From: Anaeromassilibacillus sp001305115
GTDB taxonomy: Bacteria > Bacillota > Clostridia > Oscillospirales > Acutalibacteraceae
Direction of reading: 5' to 3'
NCBI GenBank assembly: GCA_042854365.1
Contig: AP031437.1
Coordinates: 744,001-808,000, forward strand
Length of the DNA stretch: 64,000 nt
Shown in pieces: positions 42,013 through 51,029 of this stretch. The notes under the pieces were generated by a model. That model saw only the letters and a list, made by a program, of their open reading frames with translations, searched no databases and had not been told where the DNA came from. Every line of letters begins with the position of its first letter. Position 1 is the first letter of the stretch. The position numbers and the translations under genes were made by a program.

Positions 42013-43932
42013 TTGGACAATAGAGACAAAATGAAACGCCTGCTGATCTATCTTGGCATTCCGATTGCGCTGTTTTTGGTGATTGGTATGCTGTTTAGTA
42101 GCCGTCCGACGGAAAAGAGCTATGTCTATTCGGACATTGTCAGCTACTTTGAAGATCAGCAGGTGACCGCATTCTCGATCAATATGGGTACAGGCGAAAT
42201 GCGCCTTCAGCTCGACGATGAGAAAAAGTCCATCATCAATTATACAGCGCCAAATTCAGCATACCTGTTGCAGGAGATTCAGCCCTATGTAGATGAATAC
42301 AATGCTGACCATCCGGGCAATGCGCGGATGAAACGCGACATACAGCGGGCGCCGGAGACTTCCTGGCTTGTGAGTATGCTGCCGATGTTGGTGGTATTGG
42401 GGTTGGGAGTTTTCCTTTGGTGGTTCATGATGAAGCGCCTGAACTCGACCATGGGGGATGCCGGCAAGCAGATGAATTTTGGCAAGGCCAAAATCAAACA
42501 GATGGCCGACGAAAAGAGGAAGACGACCTTTGCCGATGTGGCAGGTGCGGATGAGGAAAAGGAAGAACTGCGGGAGATCGTGGAATTCCTAAAGAACCCG
42601 AAAAAGTACAACGAACTCGGCGCAAGAATTCCGAAAGGTGTCCTGCTGGTGGGCCCTCCTGGTACTGGTAAAACCTTGCTGGCCCGCGCGGTTGCAGGGG
42701 AAGCGGGGGTGCCGTTTTTCTCCATATCGGGTTCCGATTTCGTGGAGATGTTTGTCGGCGTCGGTGCATCCCGTGTACGCGATCTGTTTGAACAGGCGAA
42801 GAAGAACTCTCCCTGTATCATTTTTATCGATGAGATTGATGCAGTAGGCCGTCAGCGCGGCGCAGGATTGGGCGGCGGCCACGACGAGCGCGAGCAGACA
42901 TTGAACCAATTGCTGGTGGAAATGGACGGTTTTGGTGCGAACGAAGGCGTAATTATGATTGCAGCGACAAACCGCCCGGATGTTTTGGACCCCGCTTTGA
43001 TGCGCCCCGGCCGTTTTGACCGCCAGGTGGTGGTCAGCTATCCCGACATTAAGGGCCGTGAGGAAATCCTCAAGGTTCATGCACGCGGAAAGCCGCTTGC
43101 GCCAGACGTTGAACTCAAAACGATTGCCAAGTCTACGGCGGGTTTTACCGGCGCGGACTTGGAAAACCTGTTGAATGAAGCAGCTCTGTTGGCAGCGCGG
43201 CGGAATCTGAAGGCGATCACTATGGCAGAGATCGAGGAAGCTACCATTAAGGTTGTAGTGGGAACAGAGAAGAAGAGCCATGTGATGACAGACCACGAAA
43301 AGAGGCTGACAGCGAACCATGAGGCTGGCCATGCTGTGGCGACCTATTATTGCCCCACGCAGGACCCGGTGCATCAAATTTCCATTATCCCGCGTGGCAT
43401 GGCGGGAGGGTATACCATGCATCTGCCTACGGAGGACCGCTCTTATCAGTCTCGCAAAGAGATGAAGGAGGACCTGGTGGTGCTCCTGGGAGGCCGCGTC
43501 GCAGAAGCCTTGACGCTGGACGACATCTCTACAGGCGCGTCCAACGATATTGAGCGCGCCACAAAAGTCGCCCGGTCCATGGTGACAAAATATGGTATGA
43601 GCGAAAAGCTGGGGCCAATCCAATACGGTACGGATGACAGCGAACCGTTCCTCGGCCGCGATATGGGACATATCCGAAACTATTCCGAAGAGACCGCCTC
43701 CGCGATTGACAATGAGATCAAAATGTTGGTGGAGGATGCTTACCACAAGACGGAACGAATCCTGACCGAGCATATGGATCAACTGCACGAGGTGGCCGAA
43801 TTCCTTTTCCATAATGAAAAGATGAGTGGTGAGGAGTTCCGGGCTGTGATGGAGGGTACTTATCAGTATCCTGAGGAACAGCCGCAGGAGCCTGCTTCGT
43901 TCGCCAGCGATTTCGATACAGATAAACATTGA
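42013..43932 (+). CDS. ftsH: ATP-dependent zinc metalloprotease FtsH
   Basis: A 639-residue membrane protease that degrades damaged membrane and regulatory proteins. Two membrane helices (about 10-27 and 118-138) flank an extracellular loop. The AAA+ domain has GPPGTGKT from Gly214, FIDEIDAVGRQRG and the second region of homology NRPDVLDPALMRPGRFDRQ. The zinc site is HEAGH (436-440). I favour TTG at 42013, 8 bases after AAGGAG; GTG at 42004 overlaps that site, and ATG at 42028 is also possible. It is the last gene of the unit, closed by a terminator. Confidence 0.96.
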   Translation: MDNRDKMKRLLIYLGIPIALFLVIGMLFSSRPTEKSYVYSDIVSYFEDQQVTAFSINMGTGEMRLQLDDEKKSIINYTAPNSAYLLQEIQPYVDEYNADHPGNARMKRDIQRAPETSWLVSMLPMLVVLGLGVFLWWFMMKRLNSTMGDAGKQMNFGKAKIKQMADEKRKTTFADVAGADEEKEELREIVEFLKNPKKYNELGARIPKGVLLVGPPGTGKTLLARAVAGEAGVPFFSISGSDFVEMFVGVGASRVRDLFEQAKKNSPCIIFIDEIDAVGRQRGAGLGGGHDEREQTLNQLLVEMDGFGANEGVIMIAATNRPDVLDPALMRPGRFDRQVVVSYPDIKGREEILKVHARGKPLAPDVELKTIAKSTAGFTGADLENLLNEAALLAARRNLKAITMAEIEEATIKVVVGTEKKSHVMTDHEKRLTANHEAGHAVATYYCPTQDPVHQISIIPRGMAGGYTMHLPTEDRSYQSRKEMKEDLVVLLGGRVAEALTLDDISTGASNDIERATKVARSMVTKYGMSEKLGPIQYGTDDSEPFLGRDMGHIRNYSEETASAIDNEIKMLVEDAYHKTERILTEHMDQLHEVAEFLFHNEKMSGEEFRAVMEGTYQYPEEQPQEPASFASDFDTDKH

Positions 43933-43973
43933 TTTTCGTCTATCGTTTTGGCCTATAGATTGTATGTGTCAAG

Positions 43974-44019
43974 GGGTCGCTGCCAATGCAGAATTTGCAT
44001 TGTGCAGCGTCCTTTTTTT
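43974..44019 (+). terminator. terminator after ftsH
   Basis: GGTCGCTGCCAATGCA pairs with TGCATTGTGCAGCGTCC around GAATT and is followed by TTTTTTT. It ends the long rnj-ftsH unit. Confidence 0.88.
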
Positions 44020-44125
44020 GCCAAACCGAACCAAGCAAATTTATTTGCAAAATGTATTGTTTTGGCATATAATTACGTATTGTATATGATTTGGCTTTAT
44101 GAAAGTTTGAGGAGAGAGCAGAGAA

Positions 44126-46105
44126 ATGGCAAAAAAACCGGTTTACGGCAATGAGAGCATCTCTTCCCTGAAAGGCGCGGACCGTGTCCGCCGCCGTCCG
44201 GCAGTAATCTTTGGCTCGGATGGAATCGAGGGATGTGAGCATTCGATCTTTGAAATTTTATCGAACTCCATTGATGAAGCACGCGAAGGATATGGCAAGG
44301 AGATCACAATCACCCGTTTTGCCGACGACTCAGTTGAGGTGATCGATCGCGGGCGCGGATGCCCGGTAGACTACAATCCCAAGGAACAGCGTTACAATTG
44401 GGAGTTGGCTTTTTGCGAGCTGTATGCGGGCGGCAAATATAACAATGCTTCCGCAGAGAGTTACGAATATTCGTTGGGGTTAAATGGTCTAGGCCTGTGT
44501 GCCACGCAATATGCTTCGGAATACATGGACGTGGAAGTCTGCCGGGATGGCTTCCGATACACTCTGCATTTTGAACGTGGAGAGAACATCGGCGGATTGA
44601 AAAAGGAGCCTTATAATGGAAAGGGCACAGGGACCAAAATCCACTGGAAGCCGGACATACAGGTTTTTACAGACATCCATATCCCTGTGGACTACTATTT
44701 AGACATCATTAAACGTCAAGCGATTGTGAATGACGGCATCAAGTTCGTCTTTCGCAATCAGGTGAACGGTAAGTTTGAAACGACGGAATTTCTGTATCAA
44801 AATGGAATTGTCGACCATGTAAAAGAAATTGTTGGAGAGGATGCACTGACTTCCGTGCAGTTCTGGCAGACAGAGCGCAAAGTCCGTGATCGCGCCGACA
44901 AGGCGGAATACCGCACAAAAATCAATGTGGCGGTTGCCTTTTCCAATCGCAATAGACAGATTGAATATTACCACAATTCCAGTTGGTTGGAACATGGCGG
45001 GGCACCGGATAAGGCGGTTCGAAATGCATTTGTCTATCAGATCGACGCTTACCTGAAGCAAACAGGGAAATACAATAAAAATGAAAGCAAGATTACCTTT
45101 GCAGATGTAGAGGACTGTTTGGTGTTGGTTATTTCCTCCTTTTCAAACCAGACTTCCTATGAGAATCAGACGAAAAAGGCGATCACCAACAAGGGCATTC
45201 AGGAGGCGATGACGGAGATGCTCCGCCATCAGCTGGAGATCTATTTTATTGAAAATCCCATGGAAGCGGACAAGATTGCTGCACAGGTGTTGATTAACAA
45301 GCGCAGTCGTGAAGATGCAGAAAAAACCCGCCTGAATATCAAGAAAAAACTCACCAGCACCATGGATGTCACCAGCCGTGTGGCAAAATTTGTGGATTGC
45401 CGCAGCCGCGATGCAAGTGAACGTGAGATTTTTATCGTGGAGGGAGATTCCGCGTTAGGAGCATGTAAACAGGCGCGCGACCCCAATTTTCAGGCGATCA
45501 TGCCGATTCGAGGCAAAATTTTGAATTGTCTAAAGGCGGATTATGATAAGATCTTTAAGAGTGAGATTATCACAGACCTGTTAAAAGTTTTGGGGTGTGG
45601 TGTGGAAGTAAAAGCAAAGGCAAACAAAGAGCTTTCGACCTTCGACCTTTCCCTCCTGCGCTGGAATAAGGTGATTCTTTGTACAGATGCGGATGTGGAT
45701 GGGTTTCAGATTCGCACGCTTTTGTTAACGATGCTGTACCGCCTGACGCCGACCCTCATCAATGTAGGAAAGGTATTTATCGCAGAATCGCCCCTATTTG
45801 AAATCACAACCAAAAGTGAGACGTATTTTGCCTATACCGAGAAGGAGAAGGACGATTTCCTCAAGCAATTGGAGGGGAAAAAGTATACCATCCAGCGCTC
45901 CAAAGGCTTGGGTGAAAATGAACCGGATATGATGAACCTGACCACAATGAATCCGGAAACGCGCCGTTTGATTAAGGTTATGCCGGAGGATGCGGCGCGA
46001 ACAGCGGAGATGTTTGACCTCCTTTTGGGGGATAATCTCTCTGGGAGAAAGGATTTCATTGCGGAGAATGGATACCGCTACATCGACACAGCGGATGTAA
46101 GCTAA
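44126..46105 (+). CDS. type II topoisomerase subunit B (ParE/GyrB-type)
   Basis: A 659-residue ATPase subunit. The GHKL ATPase shows ILSNSIDEA (with Glu/Asn/Asp for ATP-Mg), VIDRGRG and LGLNGLGL. The TOPRIM domain has EGDSA and TDADVDG. The fold is complete, but several stretches depart from classical gyrase (for example GADRVRRRPAVIFGSDG). It is paired with a GyrA/ParC-type gene 15 bases on and far from any replication-origin genes, so I take it as topoisomerase IV or the second, divergent gyrase-like set seen in Clostridia. ATG follows GAGGAG. No gene symbol is given because ParE and an alternative GyrB cannot be separated by eye. Confidence 0.88.
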   Translation: MAKKPVYGNESISSLKGADRVRRRPAVIFGSDGIEGCEHSIFEILSNSIDEAREGYGKEITITRFADDSVEVIDRGRGCPVDYNPKEQRYNWELAFCELYAGGKYNNASAESYEYSLGLNGLGLCATQYASEYMDVEVCRDGFRYTLHFERGENIGGLKKEPYNGKGTGTKIHWKPDIQVFTDIHIPVDYYLDIIKRQAIVNDGIKFVFRNQVNGKFETTEFLYQNGIVDHVKEIVGEDALTSVQFWQTERKVRDRADKAEYRTKINVAVAFSNRNRQIEYYHNSSWLEHGGAPDKAVRNAFVYQIDAYLKQTGKYNKNESKITFADVEDCLVLVISSFSNQTSYENQTKKAITNKGIQEAMTEMLRHQLEIYFIENPMEADKIAAQVLINKRSREDAEKTRLNIKKKLTSTMDVTSRVAKFVDCRSRDASEREIFIVEGDSALGACKQARDPNFQAIMPIRGKILNCLKADYDKIFKSEIITDLLKVLGCGVEVKAKANKELSTFDLSLLRWNKVILCTDADVDGFQIRTLLLTMLYRLTPTLINVGKVFIAESPLFEITTKSETYFAYTEKEKDDFLKQLEGKKYTIQRSKGLGENEPDMMNLTTMNPETRRLIKVMPEDAARTAEMFDLLLGDNLSGRKDFIAENGYRYIDTADVS

Positions 46106-46120
46106 GGAGGGGGAGAACAG

Positions 46121-48355
46121 ATGCCAAAAAAACGTAAGGACCCACCCCAGGCCCGTCCAAAGGCCAACGGCGTGATCGAAGGAGCGGGCGAGGTGGTAGA
46201 GCAGCGCATTACAAGGACGCTGGAAGAAAATTATATGCCCTACGCGATGAGTGTCATCCTCTCACGTGCAATTCCAGAGATCGACGGCTTTAAGCCTGCG
46301 CATCGAAAGCTCCTGTATACCATGTACAAAATGGGGTTACTGGGCCCGACCCGCACCAAATCAGCAAACATTGTGGGACAGACGATGAAGTTAAACCCGC
46401 ACGGCGATGCGGCAATTTATGATACGATGGTGCGATTGAGCCGCGGTTATGAGGCACTGCTCCATCCATATATTGATTCCAAGGGAAACTTTGGAAAGTT
46501 CTATTCCAGGGATATGGCCTGGGCGGCTTCGCGTTATACGGAAGCACGCCTGGATGACCTTTGCAAAGAACTCTTCAGCGATATTGATAAGGATACGGTG
46601 GACTTTGTCGACAACTACGACAATACGCTGAAAGAGCCCACTCTACTGCCTGCAAGCTTTCCGTCCGTTCTGGTCAATGCAAATACCGGCATTGCGGTTG
46701 GTATGGCGAGCTCCATCTGCCCGTTCAATCTAGCGGAGGTTTGCCAGACGACCATCGCGCAGATGCGCGATCCGGACCATGACATTTCTTCCACTTTGTT
46801 GGCGCCGGATTTTCCCGGAGGGGGACAGTTGGTCTACGATGCCAAGGCGGTACAAGAGATTTACCGAACTGGGCGCGGCAGTTTCCGAGTGCGCGCGCGA
46901 TATAGCTATGATAAATCGGCCAACTGCATCGATATTACGCAAATTCCTCCCACAACCACGGTAGAAGCCATTGTAGAAAAGGTTGTGGATCTGGTTAAGC
47001 ATAGCAAACTCAAGGAGATTTCGGATATTCGCGATGAGACCGGGCTTGATGGGTTGAAGATCACTGTAGACTTAAAACGCGGCGTCGATCCGGACCGTCT
47101 GATGCAGCGTCTTTATAAGCTTACACCCCTGGAAGACAGTTTCTCCTGCAATTTTAATGTATTGATTGCGGGGGTTCCGCGTGTGTTGGGGGTGGGAGAG
47201 CTTCTACAGGAGTGGACTGCGTTTCGCATCGAGTGTGTACGCCGCCGCACACATTTTGATTTGAGCAAGAAACGTGACAAACTTCATTTGCTCAAGGGAC
47301 TACAAGCGATTCTCTTGGATATTGACAAGGCGGTGTCCATCGTACGAAATACAGAAGAGGAAACCGAGGTCGTGCCGAATCTGATGATCGGCTTTGGAAT
47401 TGACGAAGTGCAAGCAGAGTATGTGGCAGAAATCAAGCTGCGCCATCTCAACAGGGAATACATCCTCAAACGAACGGAAGAGGTTGACCAGCTCGAAAAA
47501 GACATCGCTCAACTTCAAGGAATCCTGGACAGCAAGGCAAAGGTTCAAGGAATCATTATCAAAGAGTTACAGGCTGTCGCCAAGCAATATGGACAGCCAC
47601 GCCGAACCATGCTCATTTATTCCGATGAGTTGGAGGAATACCAGGAAGAAGAGGAGATTCCAGACTATCCGGTGCATCTCTTCTTCACTCGCGATGGTTA
47701 TTTTAAAAAGATTACGCCCCAGTCGCTTCGCATGAGCGGCGAACAAAAGTTGAAAGAGGGCGATATGATTGTTCAACAGTTAGAGAGCACAAACAATGTG
47801 GACTTGCTGTTCTTTACAGACAAAGCACAGGTGTATAAGGCGAAGGCTTCCGACTTTGGAGATACCAAAGCGAGTGTTCTGGGAGAATACATCCCTGCGA
47901 AACTCGGAATGGATGAAGGTGAAAATGCGCTGTATATGGCGGTGACGAAGGATTACAGCGGTTATATGCTGTTCTTCTTTGAAAATGGAAAGGTTGCAAA
48001 GGTCAGTATGGATTCCTATGCAACAAAGACCAACCGCCGTAAATTGCTTGGAGCTTATAGCGATAAGTCCCCAGCGGCATCCATTGCCTATATACAGGAG
48101 GATTGTGAGTTTCTGCTTGCCAGCGCACAAGGACGAATGCTTTTGATGCACACGGGATCTGTTCAACCAAAGACAACGCGCAATACCCAGGGCGTCGCAG
48201 CAATGACCCTTCGCAAAGGTGGACGGCTGTTGAGAGCCGTCCCCTATGTAGAGGGAATGCTCAAAAAGCCAGATCGCTATCGGAAAAACATCCCAGCGTT
48301 GGGGGCATTGCCCACTCCGGAAGAATCCGAAGGAGAACAGATGACATTCGGATAA
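46121..48355 (+). CDS. type II topoisomerase subunit A (ParC/GyrA-type)
   Basis: A 744-residue DNA-cutting subunit. The winged-helix active site has the catalytic Tyr139 in AASRYTEARLD; the quinolone-site region GQTMKLNPHGDAAIYDTMVRL is recognisable but not standard. A coiled-coil arm (about 430-490) and beta-pinwheel-like C-terminal repeats (KDYSGYMLFFFENGKVAKVS) follow. The domain is shorter than typical GyrA (about 820), and a GyrA box (QRRGGKG) is not seen, favouring ParC-like decatenation. ATG follows GGAGGGGGAG and is tightly coupled to the ATPase gene. Confidence 0.88.
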   Translation: MPKKRKDPPQARPKANGVIEGAGEVVEQRITRTLEENYMPYAMSVILSRAIPEIDGFKPAHRKLLYTMYKMGLLGPTRTKSANIVGQTMKLNPHGDAAIYDTMVRLSRGYEALLHPYIDSKGNFGKFYSRDMAWAASRYTEARLDDLCKELFSDIDKDTVDFVDNYDNTLKEPTLLPASFPSVLVNANTGIAVGMASSICPFNLAEVCQTTIAQMRDPDHDISSTLLAPDFPGGGQLVYDAKAVQEIYRTGRGSFRVRARYSYDKSANCIDITQIPPTTTVEAIVEKVVDLVKHSKLKEISDIRDETGLDGLKITVDLKRGVDPDRLMQRLYKLTPLEDSFSCNFNVLIAGVPRVLGVGELLQEWTAFRIECVRRRTHFDLSKKRDKLHLLKGLQAILLDIDKAVSIVRNTEEETEVVPNLMIGFGIDEVQAEYVAEIKLRHLNREYILKRTEEVDQLEKDIAQLQGILDSKAKVQGIIIKELQAVAKQYGQPRRTMLIYSDELEEYQEEEEIPDYPVHLFFTRDGYFKKITPQSLRMSGEQKLKEGDMIVQQLESTNNVDLLFFTDKAQVYKAKASDFGDTKASVLGEYIPAKLGMDEGENALYMAVTKDYSGYMLFFFENGKVAKVSMDSYATKTNRRKLLGAYSDKSPAASIAYIQEDCEFLLASAQGRMLLMHTGSVQPKTTRNTQGVAAMTLRKGGRLLRAVPYVEGMLKKPDRYRKNIPALGALPTPEESEGEQMTFG

Positions 48356-48504
48356 TTCTTTGTCAAATGCCATAGGAATGGGATATTTGTATTTAGAAAA
48401 AGTAAACGTGCGGTATACCCGGAAAATACATGGAATGGTGTGGTATAAACAGAAGCGTTTCAGATTTCTGTTATGCTTTGCTTAAAACAGTTCTATACAC
48501 GGCA

Positions 48505-48540
48505 AAAGGGCGCCAACGGCCAATAGCCGCCAGCGCCCAA
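48505..48540 (-). terminator. hairpin after parC-type gene / leftward terminator
   Basis: GGGCGC...GGC pairs with GCC...GCGCCC (48508-48539). A T-run follows only on the minus strand (CCCTTTTGCC), so it most likely stops transcripts coming from the lipoprotein gene through the CRISPR remnant. Confidence 0.5.
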
Positions 48541-48623
48541 TGCGGTTTCCGAAACGGCAAACGCATGCATTCCGGAAGTCCTTTGTTAGATTGTCCAAAT
48601 CCATATAGACTTATACATCGTCT

Positions 48624-48912
48624 GTCTTTGGTTCCAATCGGGTGTGGATTGAAAGGATGAATCGCAAATTGTCAAAACCCAAGCGGAACTTGTCACCCTC
48701 CATGCAGAGGGTATGGATTGAAAAGCTCCATTGCGGGCGAACATTTCCAGCGTGTCAGTCATCCTCTATGCAGAGGGTGTGGATTGAAATCTAAAAGTGC
48801 AATGTCCCCGGTTGTATAGATGTGTCACCCTCCATGCGGAGGGTGTGGATTGAAATATTATCAGGAGATGTTACTGGATACTCTAAATGATGTCACCCTC
48901 CATACAGAGGGT
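48624..48912 (+). CRISPR. small degenerate CRISPR array, type I-C-like repeats
   Basis: Three good 32-base repeats start GTCACCCTCCATGC (48692-48723, 48758-48789 with two 5' changes, 48824-48855) and end GTGTGGATTGAAA, as in type I-C repeats. A degenerate upstream repeat (48624-48655) keeps only GGGTGTGGATTGAAA. A truncated downstream repeat begins at 48892 and has lost its 3' end. Spacers are 36, 34, 34 and 36 bases. The inverted arm ACCCTC/GAGGGT is conserved. No cas gene lies in the window. The repeat orientation predicts rightward transcription. Confidence 0.85.
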
Positions 48913-48932
48913 AAGTATGGAGATCGGTTTCA

Positions 48933-49607
48933 TCAAGCCGGGACGATCAAATTGGATAGGTTTTCTGAGACGTAATCATAGACCGACAACGCCCAACGGA
49001 AATCATAATCGGGAAACGTTTTTTCTCGCTCTTGAATTCTCTCTTCGAAGCTTTTGTCCGGATAAAGGAATCTTGTGACATCACAGATGAGATAGCCGTC
49101 TTTTTCCAGAAGGCAGGTTTCTCGGATTTCTTCGGTGGGAACCGCCTGTTCCTTCAAAAAAACGTAGGCTCCATCGACCAGTTCGTCTTTTTGAAAGCAT
49201 TGTAGAAGGTACATCACCTGGGGCTCAAAGTCGACCACCCGTTCAGAGGTGTCCACATGGATGCGGGTTGCATTTCCATAAAATTCGCCGTTGTTCCAAT
49301 ATTCAGAGATGGCTGTGTGCTCTGCGCCCCAGAGGCCGTCGGCATTGCAGTTGGGATCTTGAAACGTTTTTGATGTGTCCACCTCTAGTCCAATATCCAT
49401 GAGGGAATAACCTTTGATAATTCTGGCATATTCTGCTGAAAAGTCAGTGGGCAAAGATTCCGAGGATTGCGAAAGCTCCGTACTTTGGCTGGAAGAGTTA
49501 AGAGCAGAGTTATCCGTAACCGATGTTGGGAGGTTTTCATGGTTGGTGCAAGCACAAAGAATCAATACGAATAAAACTGCGGAAAATAGACAGTAGCGTT
49601 TTCTCAT
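48933..49607 (-). CDS. hypothetical lipoprotein
   Basis: A 224-residue protein with a lipoprotein signal: MRKRY, hydrophobic core, and lipobox LCAC with Cys20. A Ser/Thr-rich linker (about 22-55) leads to a globular part of about 165 residues rich in Glu, Asp, Tyr and Phe. I recognise no domain. ATG at 49607 has AAGGAGG upstream. It lies 33 bases after the broken papain-like gene on the same strand, so the two were probably co-transcribed. Its stop is only about 20 bases from the last CRISPR repeat remnant. The islet appears accessory. Confidence 0.75.
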   Translation of the reverse strand: MRKRYCLFSAVLFVLILCACTNHENLPTSVTDNSALNSSSQSTELSQSSESLPTDFSAEYARIIKGYSLMDIGLEVDTSKTFQDPNCNADGLWGAEHTAISEYWNNGEFYGNATRIHVDTSERVVDFEPQVMYLLQCFQKDELVDGAYVFLKEQAVPTEEIRETCLLEKDGYLICDVTRFLYPDKSFEERIQEREKTFPDYDFRWALSVYDYVSENLSNLIVPA

Positions 49608-49640
49608 AAAAGGCCTCCTTTCAAGATCGACCATGGAGAG

Positions 49641-50306
49641 TTAATATTGGTAACTATACACCCTATGGATGATAGATCCCTGGTTCATGTAGTCTTGGAG
49701 GGTGGGATCGTTATAAAAAGCGGGATCTTTGATATAAATCAGTTCCCCGCTGTATGCATAAGCTACAACGAAATGAGTGTCATTCCCTTTGGCCATACCA
49801 ATCATTACGGGCCTTTTTTTATTACTGATAGAGTCTGCAACAATTGGCGCTAATTGTGCAGTCGTATACGTTCGGGAGCGATCATGTAAATCTAATGTTA
49901 AGCTGCAACGGCTTCCCGCTTGTTCATAATCGAAAGGACAGGCGTAATTGGCGACAATTTTATGTACCTGACCAGGGTTATAATCGAGTCCTCTTAAATA
50001 GTTTGCTATCATTGTGAAGCTTGTCCATGTGCAGCCATAAGTTCCTATGGGAACATTCTGCGTTTGCATGAGGTCGTTGCTATACGACTGGCCGCTTTGC
50101 TGCCAGCGTTTTATAGAGATTTCTCCACGAGCTCTTGTGCGAAGTAACCGTTGTCCTCTTGCTGTTGCTGCTTAAATTTCTACCGTACTGGGAGGTAAGG
50201 GATCATCATCTAAGGAAATTGGACCTGTTGTCTGACTTGGCGTAGCAGAAACTGGTAGGGAAATCGTAGTTACAAGTAATATGTGTAATAAGAGAAGAGA
50301 AAAAAT
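49641..50306 (-). pseudogene. papain-like/C39-like peptidase, broken by a stop
   Basis: The intact part (49641-50069 and upstream codons) reads IKRWQQSGQSYSNDLMQ, then YGCTWTSFTMIANYL with the predicted catalytic Cys, later DTHFVVAYAY (His) and YIKDPAF (Asp). These are the marks of a C39-like/papain-like cysteine peptidase. In the same frame upstream an in-frame TAA (50172-50174) separates this from a hydrophobic signal-like segment (FSLLLLHILLVTTISLPVSA). So one nonsense codon splits a once-secreted enzyme; a further frame break near the T6 run at 50302 may have removed the start. The ATG at 50069 alone would give a cytoplasmic fragment. Confidence 0.7.
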
Positions 50307-50555
50307 TTAAGTACGATAGAGCTTCTGCTTTAAATTTTATGAAATTAGAAATATAAATGATTATAATAATAAAATGTAATATGTATAGCCGCAAGAGAAT
50401 CATCTTCTTATACAGCCTATTTTTAGAATATATAATTAAATTTGAGTTTGTCAATAAAAATTACAGATTTGAAATTACTTAAAACAAAATTTGTAAAGAA
50501 TATGTGAGAAATATAGATATGTTTGGTTTAAAAGGATACCTTGATGAAAAGATGC
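50307..50555. other. A/T-rich spacer before secG
   Basis: No supported gene. A minus-strand frame (50206-50454) encodes a hydrophobic stretch that may be the lost 5' end of the broken peptidase gene in another frame. Base composition is markedly A/T rich compared with the neighbouring core genes. Confidence 0.4.
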
Positions 50556-50584
50556 TTGCAATGAGGCCCTTTTTGTGCTATTAT
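50556..50584 (+). promoter_or_regulatory. promoter of secG
   Basis: TTGCAA (50556-50561) and TATTAT (50579-50584) with a 17-base spacer, 58 bases before the secG start. Confidence 0.6.
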
Positions 50585-50642
50585 ATTCTAAGCTAAAAGC
50601 GGATTGGGTGAATCGTCCCAATTCAATTTTCGGAGGTGCGCT

Positions 50643-50891
50643 ATGGGCGTTTGGCAAATTGTTTTGGGGGTCGTTTTGGCCTTGTTCTCCGTTGCTATCA
50701 TCATCGTTGTTTTGTTGCAGGAAGGCCATCAGGCGGGACTCGGAGCAATTACAGGCGGTGCGGATACATTTCTTGCGAAGAATCAGGCTCGTACAGTGGA
50801 CGCATTTCTTGCCCGGTGGACAAAGGTGATTGCAGTAGGTTTCTTTCTCCTGGTCATTGGCCTGAATGCGCTTGTATTTTTTGCCCCGTAA
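50643..50891 (+). CDS. secG: preprotein translocase subunit SecG
   Basis: An 82-residue SecG with two membrane helices (about 3-25 and 55-77). The conserved loop VVLLQEGHQAGLGAITGGADT follows helix one. SecG stimulates the SecYEG channel that would export the giant enzymes seen here. ATG at 50643 has GGAGGTG upstream; the 13 codons before it are excluded. The gene is followed by a terminator and then rnr; the order secG-rnr is conserved in Firmicutes. Confidence 0.94.
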   Translation: MGVWQIVLGVVLALFSVAIIIVVLLQEGHQAGLGAITGGADTFLAKNQARTVDAFLARWTKVIAVGFFLLVIGLNALVFFAP

Positions 50892-50901
50892 ATCAAAACG
50901 T

Positions 50902-50934
50902 AAAAAGCCCCGCTTTCTAAGCGGGGCTTTTTTC
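50902..50934 (+). terminator. terminator after secG
   Basis: AAAAGCCCCGCTT and AAGCGGGGCTTTTTT form a strong 13-bp stem-loop with a T-run. Confidence 0.9.
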
Positions 50935-51029
50935 TGCAAAGAATCGGAAAGAAAAGCAATAATTTGTGTAGGAATCGGGAAGAATTTTCGTTGAGAAGTG
51001 CCGCAGAAGGCGGAACAGGAGTATTAAGA

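Noticed and set aside
42589..43929. A 446-codon minus-strand frame.
   Set aside because: Antisense to ftsH, whose motifs are all on the plus strand.
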